From Hirschia baltica ATCC 49814 (lineage in GTDB: Bacteria; Pseudomonadota; Alphaproteobacteria; Caulobacterales; Hyphomonadaceae), in assembly GCF_000023785.1 (NCBI RefSeq), contig NC_012983.1, positions 1 through 64,000 on the forward strand: a stretch of DNA of 64,000 bases, given 5' to 3'. Position 1 is the first letter of the stretch. Each line of letters opens with the position of its first letter. Both the position numbers and the translations under genes were made by a program. The notes under the pieces are model-generated. The model ran no database searches, had not been told where the DNA came from, and saw nothing but the letters and a program-made list of their open reading frames with translations. Shown in pieces: positions 52,795 through 61,938 of the stretch.

Positions 52795-53688
52795 TTATTC
52801 CAATTGTATGGCTATAGCACCGAGCATGCCTGCATTATCACCTAATAAAGGTGTACGAATGAGGTGTGAAGCTTGGGGAACGTTGCCGCGCAAATAATCG
52901 CCAAGGAGTGCTTCATATTGCTTTTGAATTTTGGGTAAGAATTGAGCAGCCAACATTAAACCACCCCCAAGAACAATGCGCTCTGGGCGGAAAGTTAGCG
53001 TTAGATTGAGACATATCTGAGCAAGATAGTAAGCTTCAATATCCCAACCTTTATGATTTGTAGGAAGCTCTTTCGCAGATCCGTAGCGTTCCTCGAAAGC
53101 GGGAGCACATGCAAGGCCTTCGAGGCAATCATTATGGAAGCGGCAATAGCCTTTATAGTCTTGATCATCGATGTGGCGTTGAACTCGGATATGCCCCATT
53201 TCTGGGTGAAGGGGACTTCCCATGAATATACCATCTTGGACTAATCCAACACCAATACCTGTGCCGATCGTTACATAGGCAGCGCGGCGACAATTTTGCG
53301 CTGCTCCCCACCATAGCTCAGCAGCAATTGCAGAATTTACATCAGTGTTGACTATAGTTTTCAGGCCGAGTTTTTCTTCAAACTCTTTCTTCAGGTTCAC
53401 ATTGCTCCAATAAGGTTTGGGTGTGTTGAGGATGGAGCCATAAGTGTCGCTCGCCTCATCAATATCCAAAGGACCAAAGGCAGCAATACCTAAACCTTCA
53501 AATTCAAGGTCATGCATTTGCTGCATGTCTTTGAAAAAGCCAACACATGATCGTATGGTTTCTTCTGGCTGAGTTGTTGGGAAACGCTGCGAGTAAAGGA
53601 TCTGAGCGTCAGCTGTCGCAATAACGCATTTGAAAGTCGTGCCGCCTGCATCAATTCCAGCGTATATTTTATTATTTGAATTCGACAT
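52795..53688 (-). CDS. ROK-family fructokinase
   Basis: A 297-residue sugar kinase of the ROK family. It has AGIDAGGTTFKCVIA (phosphate loop), NTDVNSAIAAELWWGA, and VTIGTGIGVGLVQDG. The zinc-binding residues are H in HPEMGHIRV and the Cys/His/Cys of YCRFHNDCLEGLA. This set is seen in fructokinases of the B. subtilis type, so fructose phosphorylation is the best guess, with other hexoses possible. It is divergent from the MFS transporter gene, with two LacI operators between the two genes. It would phosphorylate fructose released by the GH68-like enzyme. Confidence 0.9.
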   Translation of the reverse strand: MSNSNNKIYAGIDAGGTTFKCVIATADAQILYSQRFPTTQPEETIRSCVGFFKDMQQMHDLEFEGLGIAAFGPLDIDEASDTYGSILNTPKPYWSNVNLKKEFEEKLGLKTIVNTDVNSAIAAELWWGAAQNCRRAAYVTIGTGIGVGLVQDGIFMGSPLHPEMGHIRVQRHIDDQDYKGYCRFHNDCLEGLACAPAFEERYGSAKELPTNHKGWDIEAYYLAQICLNLTLTFRPERIVLGGGLMLAAQFLPKIQKQYEALLGDYLRGNVPQASHLIRTPLLGDNAGMLGAIAIQLE

Positions 53689-53733
53689 TTTGAGAGCCCC
53701 TTATCCGGTTGTTCCAGCTATCATAGCTCAAAA

Positions 53734-53770
53734 TACAATCGTTTGTAAAGATATATTGCAATCGTTTGTA
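53734..53770. promoter_or_regulatory. Two LacI-type operators between fructokinase and MFS genes
   Basis: TACAATCGTTTGTA (53734-53747) and TGCAATCGTTTGTA (53757-53770) are palindrome-like with centres 23 bp apart. They differ by one or two bases from TACAAACGTTTGTA found before the TonB receptor gene. Their position in the shared promoter of two divergent genes suits repression by the LacI-family protein encoded 3.4 kb away. Confidence 0.8.
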
Positions 53771-53804
53771 TTTTGGTGTAGCGTAAAGTTAGCGGGAGAT
53801 AAAA

Positions 53805-55067
53805 ATGTTAAATAACAACACACAAGATAAGTCAGCATCCCATACGTTAATATCAGCTTTGACCTATGCGATGTTCTTCATGTTTGCCATGACGACAGAT
53901 GCTGTAGGCGAAATCATAAAAATCGCTAAAGATGATATGGGGCTCACAAACACACAGGCTAGCGCATTTCACTGGTCAACTATGATAGCGATTGCTCTGA
54001 GCGGCGTCGGACTCGGCTTTGTTGCGGATCGGATTGGCCGTAAAAATGCTATCCTAATAGGACTGGGCGTATATGCTTTTGCTAGCGCTATGTTTATGAT
54101 GGGGGAGTCCTTTTATCTCTATTTTGCCCTTCTCTTTGTATCTGGCTTAGCAATCGGGCTGTTTAAAACAGCAGCACTTGCTTTAATTGGTGATATCGCG
54201 TCTTCGACGGAACATCACACTGCTAAGATGAACGCTGTTGAGGGTTTTTTCGGTGTTGGAGCAATCATCGGACCGATGTTGGTCGTGGCGCTTACATCAG
54301 CAGGATTATCATGGACATGGCTATATTTAATCGCTGCGGGATTGTGTGTTGTCATGATGCTTGCAGCATTGTTCACCAAATACCCAGACTATGAAATTGC
54401 AGATAAAAATAAAGCTACCCTGGGTCACACACTCTCTCTTTTGAAAAACAAATATGCGCTTGGATTCTCTTTTGGAATTGCAATGTATGTGGCCGCGGAA
54501 GTTGCGATATTTGTGTGGTTGCCGACATTTTTGGTTGGGTTTGAAGGTAGTAAGCCGGCTATGTGGTTTGCGGCCTATGCGGTCATGATTTTCTTTGTAC
54601 TTCGCGCCGCAGGTCGTTTTTTAGGGGCGTGGATTCTGCAGCATTTTGACTGGAAACCAGTAATACTTTGTTTTTCAGCTATAATTTTTGGATGTTTTCT
54701 AGGTAGTGCAATAATCGGCAAAAATGCTGCTGTTTATCTCCTGCCATTGTCGGGTTTGTTTATGTCTATGATTTACCCAACTTTGAATTCCAAAGGCATT
54801 AGCTGCTTTCCCAAAACAGACCATGGTGCAGTTGCCGGTTTGATATTGTTCTTTACCGCTGCTTCTGCCGCTATTGGCCCGATCTTGATGGCTTTTGTTA
54901 GTGATCGATTCGGTGGAGGAGACATGCGAATTGGGTTCCTACTTGCGACTGGTTTTACAGGCGTTTTATTCCTGCTTGCTCTATATAATTGGAAGTATCA
55001 CCCAGCCGAACGCGCGCTCTCCGAAGCAAATGAAACAGAGTATGGCATAGAAGGAGTGGCGACATGA
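53805..55067 (+). CDS. MFS sugar transporter
   Basis: A 420-residue major facilitator superfamily permease with about 12 membrane helices. The loop 2-3 motif is VADRIGRKNAILIGLG, and the N-terminal helix includes YAMFFMFAMTTDAVGEI. It is closest in general look to sugar:proton symporters. GGGAG 8 nt before the ATG supports the start. The gene is followed by the GH68-like gene with an ATGA overlap, so both are translationally coupled. Likely carries sucrose or a small fructan across the inner membrane after the TonB receptor brings it into the periplasm. Confidence 0.88.
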   Translation: MLNNNTQDKSASHTLISALTYAMFFMFAMTTDAVGEIIKIAKDDMGLTNTQASAFHWSTMIAIALSGVGLGFVADRIGRKNAILIGLGVYAFASAMFMMGESFYLYFALLFVSGLAIGLFKTAALALIGDIASSTEHHTAKMNAVEGFFGVGAIIGPMLVVALTSAGLSWTWLYLIAAGLCVVMMLAALFTKYPDYEIADKNKATLGHTLSLLKNKYALGFSFGIAMYVAAEVAIFVWLPTFLVGFEGSKPAMWFAAYAVMIFFVLRAAGRFLGAWILQHFDWKPVILCFSAIIFGCFLGSAIIGKNAAVYLLPLSGLFMSMIYPTLNSKGISCFPKTDHGAVAGLILFFTAASAAIGPILMAFVSDRFGGGDMRIGFLLATGFTGVLFLLALYNWKYHPAERALSEANETEYGIEGVAT

Positions 55068-56140
55068 ATGCACAATTAAAAGATATTACGACGCCACCTG
55101 CTGCGATGACCTTTGAAAATGGGATTAAACATCCAGATTTGTGGCTATGGGATTCATGGACTTGCCAGATAGGTAAGCAGTTGAATCTATATTGTCTTGC
55201 TATGCCAAGAATAGATGTTCGCGGTGAAGCTATTTTGCCAGAACACCGCAATAATCACCGTTTTCATGTGCGTCGCTTTGCAAGTGACGATAATGGCGCA
55301 ACTTGGACAGATTTAGGCGCGGTACAGACACCGTCTCAGCTTGAAGATAGAAGTGATTCAAGAAATGTTTGGAGTGGTTCTGTGACTCAGCTGTGTGATG
55401 GCCGTGTCTTATATGGCTTCACAGGTATAATGGAATGTGAGGATGGTCGTCCTTTCATTCAGTCAATATGTGTTGGAAGTGCTGATTCAATTGATGATGA
55501 GATCAATATTCAGAGCACATCTATATCCTCATCTCTTTTTCAATATGATGAGATTATCGCTGCCGGATATTATTTAGGACCTAAGCAAACTTTGGGCGAT
55601 GGACTAGGAGAAGAGGGCGGACCAATTTTGGCTTGGCGCGACCCTTTTGCCATTCAAGATGCTGCAGGCGTTATTCATCTATATTGGTCAGCAAAAGTTG
55701 GCCCTGACCGTCCAGCGATTGCGCGCGCAACTTTAGAAGAGCGCGACAATGGTTTTCAGGTCAAAACACTATTCCCACCTGTGTGCCTGCCGGATTCTGA
55801 ATTGGTCACGCAGGCAGAAGTACCTAAAGTATATCCGTTAGGTGATACCGGTAGTTATCTTCTGGTTATCTCAGCGTGTGACAGCAGGTATGAGGGCCAA
55901 CCAGTTGATGAAATAACAAAGGTGCAACGCTTTTATATATCAGAGGATTTAAACGGCCCGTGGAGATCATATTCAACTGACGGCAGTTTGGTTCCGGGGT
56001 GTGAGTTTTTGTTCGGTGGTAGTGTCACACAATATAATGCAGATAGGCATTCGGTGAATTTTATTGCGCCTTACACAGAAATGGCAAATGACGATGTTCA
56101 GCTTTCTTTTGGGCCGATTATCGAAATACCACTGAGATAA
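55064..56140 (+). CDS. GH68-like beta-fructosyl hydrolase/transferase
   Basis: A 358-residue enzyme of clan GH-J with the GH68 (levansucrase/sucrase) motifs. HPDLWLWDSWT has the nucleophile Asp30, WSGSVTQL is the sucrose-site motif, AWRDPF carries the transition-state Asp193, and QAEVPKVYPL gives the acid/base Glu252. Spacing agrees with the family at its first part (Asp30 to Asp193), while Asp193 to Glu252 is shorter than in SacB. No signal peptide is seen, and it is shorter than levansucrases (415-470), so it likely splits sucrose in the cytoplasm. It overlaps the MFS gene by 4 bp. The product fructose would go to the ROK kinase. Confidence 0.82.
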   Translation: MNAQLKDITTPPAAMTFENGIKHPDLWLWDSWTCQIGKQLNLYCLAMPRIDVRGEAILPEHRNNHRFHVRRFASDDNGATWTDLGAVQTPSQLEDRSDSRNVWSGSVTQLCDGRVLYGFTGIMECEDGRPFIQSICVGSADSIDDEINIQSTSISSSLFQYDEIIAAGYYLGPKQTLGDGLGEEGGPILAWRDPFAIQDAAGVIHLYWSAKVGPDRPAIARATLEERDNGFQVKTLFPPVCLPDSELVTQAEVPKVYPLGDTGSYLLVISACDSRYEGQPVDEITKVQRFYISEDLNGPWRSYSTDGSLVPGCEFLFGGSVTQYNADRHSVNFIAPYTEMANDDVQLSFGPIIEIPLR

Positions 56141-56153
56141 TCTGGTTGGTGGA

Positions 56154-57179
56154 CTATTTTAGTCCACCACATGATTCTCTGACGATAAGTTTTGTGGGCG
56201 TCACAGCGGATTCAACTTTTTCTCCTGCGACCTTTTTCAGCAATAGGTCCACAAGTAACTCACCACCTAAGCTAATGTTTTGATTGATGGTGGTGAGAGA
56301 AGGGGTTAGGATTTTAGCTTGTCCAATATCATCATAGCCAACGACAGACACATCATCTGGTACGGACAAATTACAAGCTCTTAAAGCATGAATGGCGGCA
56401 ATTGCCAGCACATCTGATGCTGCAAAGATAGCATCAAAATTGGCTCCGCCTTTATGAAAACTAATAAGTTTTTCAAATGCTGTAAGCCCAGAAAAGTCCA
56501 ATTCTAAGATTAATTCAGGGGCATGTTCCATACCTTTTTGCGAATGGGCTTTGACAAGCCCTTGATACCTTAATTCCACCTCTGGCAAACTACGGTCTCC
56601 TAGAAATAGGATGCGTTTGCGGCCAAGATTTAGGAGGTGTTCTGCCGCTGTGCGGCCGCCTTCAATATTGTCACTACCAACCAATGTGTATGTTTGGTTT
56701 TCGGTTGATCCACCCCAGACGACTATATTTTTGGCTTCATTGCCAAGGTTCTTAAGGCGTTCATCGCGTCCCGCTTGACCAATGATGATCAATCCATCGG
56801 CTCGCCCAGTTTGCAATAAGCGCTGCTCGGAGACTTTCGTTTCTTCTTGAGGAACGCTAACGATAAGATCAAAGCCGCGCTTTGAAGCAGCGTGAGATAC
56901 TGCCCCCACCATTTCGAGGAAAAACGGATCGGAAATGGTTTGCCCAGATTCAGGAGAAAGCGGGATGACTATCCCGATCGCGCGACTAGATTGTTTTCTG
57001 AGGTTGCGCGCTGATGCATTGACAACATAGCCAATTTCATCCGCTATTTTTAGAATACGTTCTCGCGTGTTTTCTTTAACGACCGAGCTACCATTTAGTG
57101 CGCGAGATACGGTTGAAATATCAACCTCGGCCATCTTTGCAAGATCTACCATAGTTGCGCGTTTTCCAGTTTTTGGCAT
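56154..57179 (-). CDS. LacI-family transcriptional regulator
   Basis: A regulator of about 341 residues. The N-terminal helix-turn-helix and hinge are ATMVDLAKMAEVDISTVSRA then LNGSSVVKENTRERILKIA, followed by a periplasmic-binding-like sugar domain (GIVIPLSPESG, VVGYDDIGQAKILTP). ATG 57179 is chosen because GGAG lies 9 nt upstream; a TTG five codons earlier is an alternative. It is convergent with the GH68-like gene and divergent from the halogenase gene. It very likely binds the TACAAACGTTTGTA-type sites in the window and responds to sucrose, fructose or a derivative. Confidence 0.93.
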   Translation of the reverse strand: MPKTGKRATMVDLAKMAEVDISTVSRALNGSSVVKENTRERILKIADEIGYVVNASARNLRKQSSRAIGIVIPLSPESGQTISDPFFLEMVGAVSHAASKRGFDLIVSVPQEETKVSEQRLLQTGRADGLIIIGQAGRDERLKNLGNEAKNIVVWGGSTENQTYTLVGSDNIEGGRTAAEHLLNLGRKRILFLGDRSLPEVELRYQGLVKAHSQKGMEHAPELILELDFSGLTAFEKLISFHKGGANFDAIFAASDVLAIAAIHALRACNLSVPDDVSVVGYDDIGQAKILTPSLTTINQNISLGGELLVDLLLKKVAGEKVESAVTPTKLIVRESCGGLK

Positions 57180-57335
57180 TCTTGCAGGCTCCAATATGGG
57201 CTGTTTTGACTAAATTTAAAATGGCAAAATCCAGTCAAATAACTAGACTCAACTCAATTGGCTCACATTACTGACTGAATAGGGGTGCGCAATGACTGTT
57301 GCCGAGGTTTAACAAATACCATACCTTTTTATCAA

Positions 57336-57349
57336 TGCAAACGATTGGA
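57336..57349. promoter_or_regulatory. LacI-type operator before the halogenase-like gene
   Basis: The sequence TGCAAACGATTGGA, centred at 57342-57343, matches the operator consensus with few changes and ends 7 bp before the ATG at 57357. It would let the LacI protein block access of RNA polymerase or the ribosome site. Weaker than the paired operators elsewhere. Confidence 0.6.
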
Positions 57350-57356
57350 TAGAGCT

Positions 57357-58880
57357 ATGAACCAAGACAATAATTCTCATCATATTGTCATCGTGGGTGG
57401 GGGCACAGCGGGGTGGCTTTCGGCTGCGTTTCTATCGAGCCAGTTAAAGAATCGCTTTCAAAAAAATGTAAACATTACATTGGTTGAAGCGTCCGATATT
57501 GCAACAATAGGCGTGGGTGAGGCGACTATTCCTTCACTGAGGCAAACCCTGAATGCATGTGGCATAGACGAGCGCGAATTTCTAAAAGCGTGCGATGCGA
57601 CTTTTAAGCATGGTATTGAGTTTATCCAATGGCGTGAAACGCCGGCCAAAGCGCCTGCGGAAAGTTACTTTCATCCTTTTGGTGAGCTTGTGTCAGTTGA
57701 GGGCCATAACCCTGCTCATCAATGGTCTAAACTTGGAAAGGATCAGAGAGAGGATTTCGCTGATCTGTTTTCGGTTCAGCCGGAAATTGCAAAATTAGGC
57801 AGAGCACCTAAGCATTCCAACGATCGCGCTTATGATGGGGCGTTGGCTTATGCATACCATCTTGATGCAGGAAAGTTGGTTGAGTTTTTAAAAGCAAAAT
57901 TTAGAGACGTGAGCGTCGCACAAATAATTGGGAAAGTTGTAGGTGCCTCATCCTCTGAAAACGGCAATTTTTCGTCAGTGCAGCTTGATGATGGACGAAG
58001 CATTGAAGGCGATTTCTTTATTGATTGTACTGGTTTTGCGGCGCGCCTTATAAATGCTGATCAAGAGAATGAGTTTATCGATAAATCATCAATCTTGTTC
58101 GTCAATCGGGCTGTGACAACGCGTATTCCGGTCGAGGATAAACGCGACATTACTGGATATACCAAATGCACTGCGCAAACAGCTGGTTGGATATGGGATA
58201 TCGCCTTGCAAACTCGGCGCGGTATAGGACACGTCTTTAGTACGCGGCATATGAATGATGAAGATGCGGTCCAATGTTTAGCAAACTACACGGGCAAGCC
58301 TATAGAAGACCTAGATGTGCGGTTTCTTGATATGAAGACTGGGTATCACGCACGCCAATGGCGAAAAAATTGTGTGGCTGTGGGTTTATCGAGCGGTTTT
58401 TTAGAACCTCTTGAATCCACAGGTATTTATCTGATTGAAATGGCCAATTGGGCGCTTCTTGATATGTTGCCGCGTTTCTTTTCGGGGGCGCAACCGCAAG
58501 AGCGCTATAATGAAGCCATGAGACTTCACTATGAAAACATCGTCGATTTTTTAAAGCTGCACTATTGTTTGTCCAATCGTGATGACAGTGATTTTTGGAC
58601 GGAAAATAGGGGGCCGCAAACAGTCCCTGAAACACTTAAACAAAAGCTGCATCAATGGCAAAACAGTGTGCCTAGCGTGTATGATTTTGATCGCCGGATT
58701 CAGTGTTTTTCAGAAAACAATTATCAGTTTGTTTTGTATGGAATGGGGTGGTCAGGACATGATTGCGTTCAGCCATTAAACAATGACATTCAACAAATGC
58801 TTGATGCTCTTGCCGTGCGAAGAGAGCGATTGCGCCAATTTGTTTTAAGGGACACGCAGGCTAATCTAGATTTTTACTAG
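57357..58880 (+). CDS. Tryptophan-halogenase-like FAD-dependent enzyme
   Basis: A protein of about 507 residues of the flavin-dependent halogenase family. FAD-binding IVGGGTAGWLSAAFL is at the N-terminus, and GVGEATIPSLRQTL follows. The halogenation Lys is in TFKHGIEFIQW (Lys84), and the Glu is in LESTGIYLIEM. The family WxWxI motif reads GWIWDIALQ. It needs reduced FAD from a partner reductase, not seen here. Homologues in carbohydrate loci of Caulobacterales-type bacteria are often next to TonB receptors and may not be halogenases. Start 57357 is preferred over 57285 because the FAD motif then lies at the N-terminus. It is convergent with the TonB receptor gene and probably LacI-controlled. 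Confidence 0.88.
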   Translation: MNQDNNSHHIVIVGGGTAGWLSAAFLSSQLKNRFQKNVNITLVEASDIATIGVGEATIPSLRQTLNACGIDEREFLKACDATFKHGIEFIQWRETPAKAPAESYFHPFGELVSVEGHNPAHQWSKLGKDQREDFADLFSVQPEIAKLGRAPKHSNDRAYDGALAYAYHLDAGKLVEFLKAKFRDVSVAQIIGKVVGASSSENGNFSSVQLDDGRSIEGDFFIDCTGFAARLINADQENEFIDKSSILFVNRAVTTRIPVEDKRDITGYTKCTAQTAGWIWDIALQTRRGIGHVFSTRHMNDEDAVQCLANYTGKPIEDLDVRFLDMKTGYHARQWRKNCVAVGLSSGFLEPLESTGIYLIEMANWALLDMLPRFFSGAQPQERYNEAMRLHYENIVDFLKLHYCLSNRDDSDFWTENRGPQTVPETLKQKLHQWQNSVPSVYDFDRRIQCFSENNYQFVLYGMGWSGHDCVQPLNNDIQQMLDALAVRRERLRQFVLRDTQANLDFY

Positions 58881-58928
58881 AGGTCTCTTCTTCCAAACTT
58901 TTTTCAATTCATATTGCGAAAAAAAATA

Positions 58929-58952
58929 CCCCAATCACAAGCGTGATTGGGG
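58929..58952. terminator. Rho-independent terminator of the TonB receptor gene
   Basis: CCCCAATCAC (58929-58938), loop AAGC, and GTGATTGGGG (58943-58952) form a perfect 10 bp stem. On the minus strand it is followed by a T-run (A-tract at 58919-58926), so it terminates the receptor gene transcript. It may also stop readthrough from the halogenase gene on the plus strand. Confidence 0.92.
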
Positions 58953-59007
58953 TTGAGTAAATTCCGGACCCTGGGGACAATTGAAGAGGACCCGGGAGGG
59001 AAAAGCC

Positions 59008-61494
59008 TTAGAATGTATAACGCAGGCTTGCAGATGCCGTTCTGCCCTGAATTGAACGTCCGATTGTTGTATCAAGCAGCCCGTCACCATTTGTATCCCA
59101 ACCATCACGTCCATCATTTGCGGATTCCGTGATACCTGCTTCGTCAGTGAGGTTGTTGATGTTTATGCCAAGCTCTAGTGAGTCTGTTAGGCTGAACGCT
59201 GCATTCAAGTTGAATACGGAGTAGCCATCTTGTGTGAGCGTGTTTGAGTCATTTGCATAACTGTCTGTTGTTCCAACCCAGCTTGCGCCAATGCGGAAAC
59301 GGTCGAATGAGTAGCTTGGACTAATCGCCCAGATAACATCAGCCTGACGTTGAGGTTTGTTACCTGTTAGAGCTGTGTCAGCCACGAGTGACCCGTCATT
59401 TGCAATGTTAGAGGCTGATGTAATCTCTGCATCAGTGTATGTCATCGTTGCAAATAGGTCGAAGTTTCCAACATTGTAGCGACCTTCAAGTTCAAGACCC
59501 ATCGCTTCATATTCACGCACACGGCCTGATGGAGGTGTGATTGTGAGGTTGGATTCTTCAGTTTCTGAGAAGAATACAGTTGCATAAAGGTCTGCGCTAC
59601 CTGATGCGATGTTTAGATCTTGCCATTTTGTACCAATTTCATATTGGTCGACTACATCAACATATGCATCATCGCCGCCATCGTTGAGTGCGCCGCCTGC
59701 ATCACGCACACCAAAGTCTAGTGCGCGGTCAAAGTTGAATGATGCACCGCTAGAAGCGCGACCAAATACGGATACATTATCAGTGATGAGGTAGTTTGCA
59801 CCAACAGACCAAGCTGTGTGATCCACTTCAAGGTTTGCAATTGCGCCTACTGTGCCGTTGTTAAGTGAAACAGATGCTTCTGAGCCTGTGATGACACCAT
59901 CATTATTGACGTCAAAGTCGCCACCAGCGGCCTCTGTCCGGATACCATTTTGTTTCATGTTATCCATACGCACACTTGCATCAAATGTCAGTGGGCCAGT
60001 TGCGTAGTTGATACCAATGAATGGTGAGCTAACTTCTGCTTCAAGGTCGTAATTTCTGTTAGATCCATCCCAGCCAAATGCTTGGTTCACGCCGTGGATA
60101 CCGTTCACGGAACCTGGTGTTGAAATCAGAACGGCGTCATTTTCTGTTGTCGTGCGGATTTCGCTCCAGTGCCAGTCTTGTTTGAATGATTGGCTCATGA
60201 AGAAGTGACCAAGAACAACATCTAAAGTGCCGCCATTGAAGTCTATCGTTTTTGTCAAACGCATGTCGTTTGCAAAATTGTTTAAGTCTTCTAGGTCAAC
60301 ATTGAAGATTGCAACGTTTGATACGACACCGTTTGGCAGGTTTGCTGCTGTCACAGCTTCGCCAGCGTTAGGTCCATTATAGTATGTTGAGCCCGGAATA
60401 TCTTCGGCAAGTGTGACGCCGTTTGAGAAGCCACCAAGGAATTCACCGGAGATAATTTGGTATCTGGCTTTGTTGTCGAATGTGAAACCGTCGCCCAGAT
60501 CAAAGTTTGCGTGTGCTGCAATCGATTTTACTTCGTGGTTCAAACCGTCAGCAAGATCGTAATTGTCTAAATTGCCTTGACCATCAACACCTTGTCCAAA
60601 GCGTGTGTAGTTTGAATAAATTGAATGATCAGCTGCATCGAAGCTGCCTAGGCTTGTGCCAACCGTTCCATTGCCGTTGCCATCGTCTGTACGAGATACG
60701 AGCTGCGGGAAGTAGGCTGCATCTGATTTCTTCAACCATTTACCAGTTACAGTAATCTTACCGTTGTCGAATAGTTTTGTCAGTGAAGTGCGAAGCTGGC
60801 CACCGGAAATTGCATCATAACCTGAATCGCGGAAGTCTCCACCTTGCTGGAAGTGTCCGCCAATGTGGTAATACATGTCATCTGAGATGTCGCCGCCATA
60901 TTCCGCATCTATACGGAAATCATCATGGTCTAGACCGTAGTTTAGAGCGATGCTTCCGCCTGCAATTTCACCTGTTTTACCGATGAAGTTTACAATACCA
61001 CCTGCACCATTGGTTGTGAGTGTGGACGCTGTACCACCACGAACAGATTCAACGCGCGCCAGTGTGCCATCTACTTTGAAGAAACCATCAGCAGGAGCGA
61101 AGTTGCTGTCACCAAACAACAGGACAGGAAGTCCATCTTCTTGGAAAGAAAGGTATTTTGCACCACCTGTTGAAATAGGGATACCGCGAACGTTGATGTT
61201 TGAGTTACCACCACCTGAAGAGCTTTCAGTACGAATACCAGGGAGCTGTCTTAGAACTTCAGCTGTGTTGCGAGGAACAGCGCCTTGTACTTCATCAAGA
61301 TCTAGAGAGCTGACAGAAATACTTGAGTCGATTTTGTTTTGACCAGCGGAGCTAAAAGTACCTGTCACGACGATTGTGTCTAGGCGAGCCCTATCTTCAG
61401 TGGCTGCTTCAGCGTTGTCTTGAGCGTGTGCTGCCATTGGAGCGGCAAATGCTAGCGTTGCAACTGACGCAAATAAGTAGTGTCTAGATCTCAT
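59008..61494 (-). CDS. TonB-dependent outer-membrane receptor
   Basis: An 828-residue receptor with signal peptide (YLFASVATLAFAAPMAAHAQ). A TonB-box-like DTIVVTGTFSSAG follows, then a plug domain (~50-165, including VLRQLPGIRTESSSGGGNSN and NGAGGIVNFIGKTGE) and a 22-strand barrel ending in SASLRYTF with terminal Phe. It imports a large or scarce sugar across the outer membrane, probably sucrose or fructo-oligosaccharides by context. Two strong LacI operators lie upstream. A Rho-independent terminator follows its stop. Confidence 0.94.
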   Translation of the reverse strand: MRSRHYLFASVATLAFAAPMAAHAQDNAEAATEDRARLDTIVVTGTFSSAGQNKIDSSISVSSLDLDEVQGAVPRNTAEVLRQLPGIRTESSSGGGNSNINVRGIPISTGGAKYLSFQEDGLPVLLFGDSNFAPADGFFKVDGTLARVESVRGGTASTLTTNGAGGIVNFIGKTGEIAGGSIALNYGLDHDDFRIDAEYGGDISDDMYYHIGGHFQQGGDFRDSGYDAISGGQLRTSLTKLFDNGKITVTGKWLKKSDAAYFPQLVSRTDDGNGNGTVGTSLGSFDAADHSIYSNYTRFGQGVDGQGNLDNYDLADGLNHEVKSIAAHANFDLGDGFTFDNKARYQIISGEFLGGFSNGVTLAEDIPGSTYYNGPNAGEAVTAANLPNGVVSNVAIFNVDLEDLNNFANDMRLTKTIDFNGGTLDVVLGHFFMSQSFKQDWHWSEIRTTTENDAVLISTPGSVNGIHGVNQAFGWDGSNRNYDLEAEVSSPFIGINYATGPLTFDASVRMDNMKQNGIRTEAAGGDFDVNNDGVITGSEASVSLNNGTVGAIANLEVDHTAWSVGANYLITDNVSVFGRASSGASFNFDRALDFGVRDAGGALNDGGDDAYVDVVDQYEIGTKWQDLNIASGSADLYATVFFSETEESNLTITPPSGRVREYEAMGLELEGRYNVGNFDLFATMTYTDAEITSASNIANDGSLVADTALTGNKPQRQADVIWAISPSYSFDRFRIGASWVGTTDSYANDSNTLTQDGYSVFNLNAAFSLTDSLELGININNLTDEAGITESANDGRDGWDTNGDGLLDTTIGRSIQGRTASASLRYTF

Positions 61495-61938
61495 AATTTT
61501 GACTCCCCGTCATGATTATATTCGAGCAACGAATGTTACTTCTCTAATTCTTGCGATCCTACATACGCACAAATACAAACGTTTGCAATACAAAATACAA
61601 ACGTTTGTATTTGGTGTTGCAAAAATGAAACATGTTATTGTGAGGCGTGGGGACGGGAAAAGTTATGTCAAAGGGAGTTTGGCGGGGCAGCTTTAACAGG
61701 GAGGGGGAGAACGTCCCAAAGATGAAGGCGCGCTTATAAGTGCTCACTTTCTAGCCTGCTGAATTGCAGCTAAAAACCATTTGGCACATGATCTGATTTT
61801 TAGGGCGCAGACTATGATCTCATAAGATAGATTATGTGCAATTTAACAAGTATATCAGTTGGATATTGTCTTTAATTGAAAACCTGTTAACACAAATTTC
61901 TTCCTGAGTTGTACATAGAAAAATGTTGGAGTTCCATT
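61495..61938. other. 444 bp gap upstream of the TonB receptor gene
   Basis: The left part holds the receptor promoter with two LacI operators. The remaining 300 bp up to the next plus-strand gene shows nothing recognisable apart from general AT-richness. Confidence 0.6.
61574..61609. promoter_or_regulatory. Two LacI operators upstream of the TonB receptor gene
   Basis: TACAAACGTTTGCA (61574-61587) and the perfect palindrome TACAAACGTTTGTA (61596-61609) have centres 22 bp apart, two helix turns, and lie 80-115 bp before the receptor start codon. They are the clearest copies of the regulon site and define its consensus. Paired, in-phase sites suggest cooperative binding by the LacI regulator. 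Confidence 0.88.
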
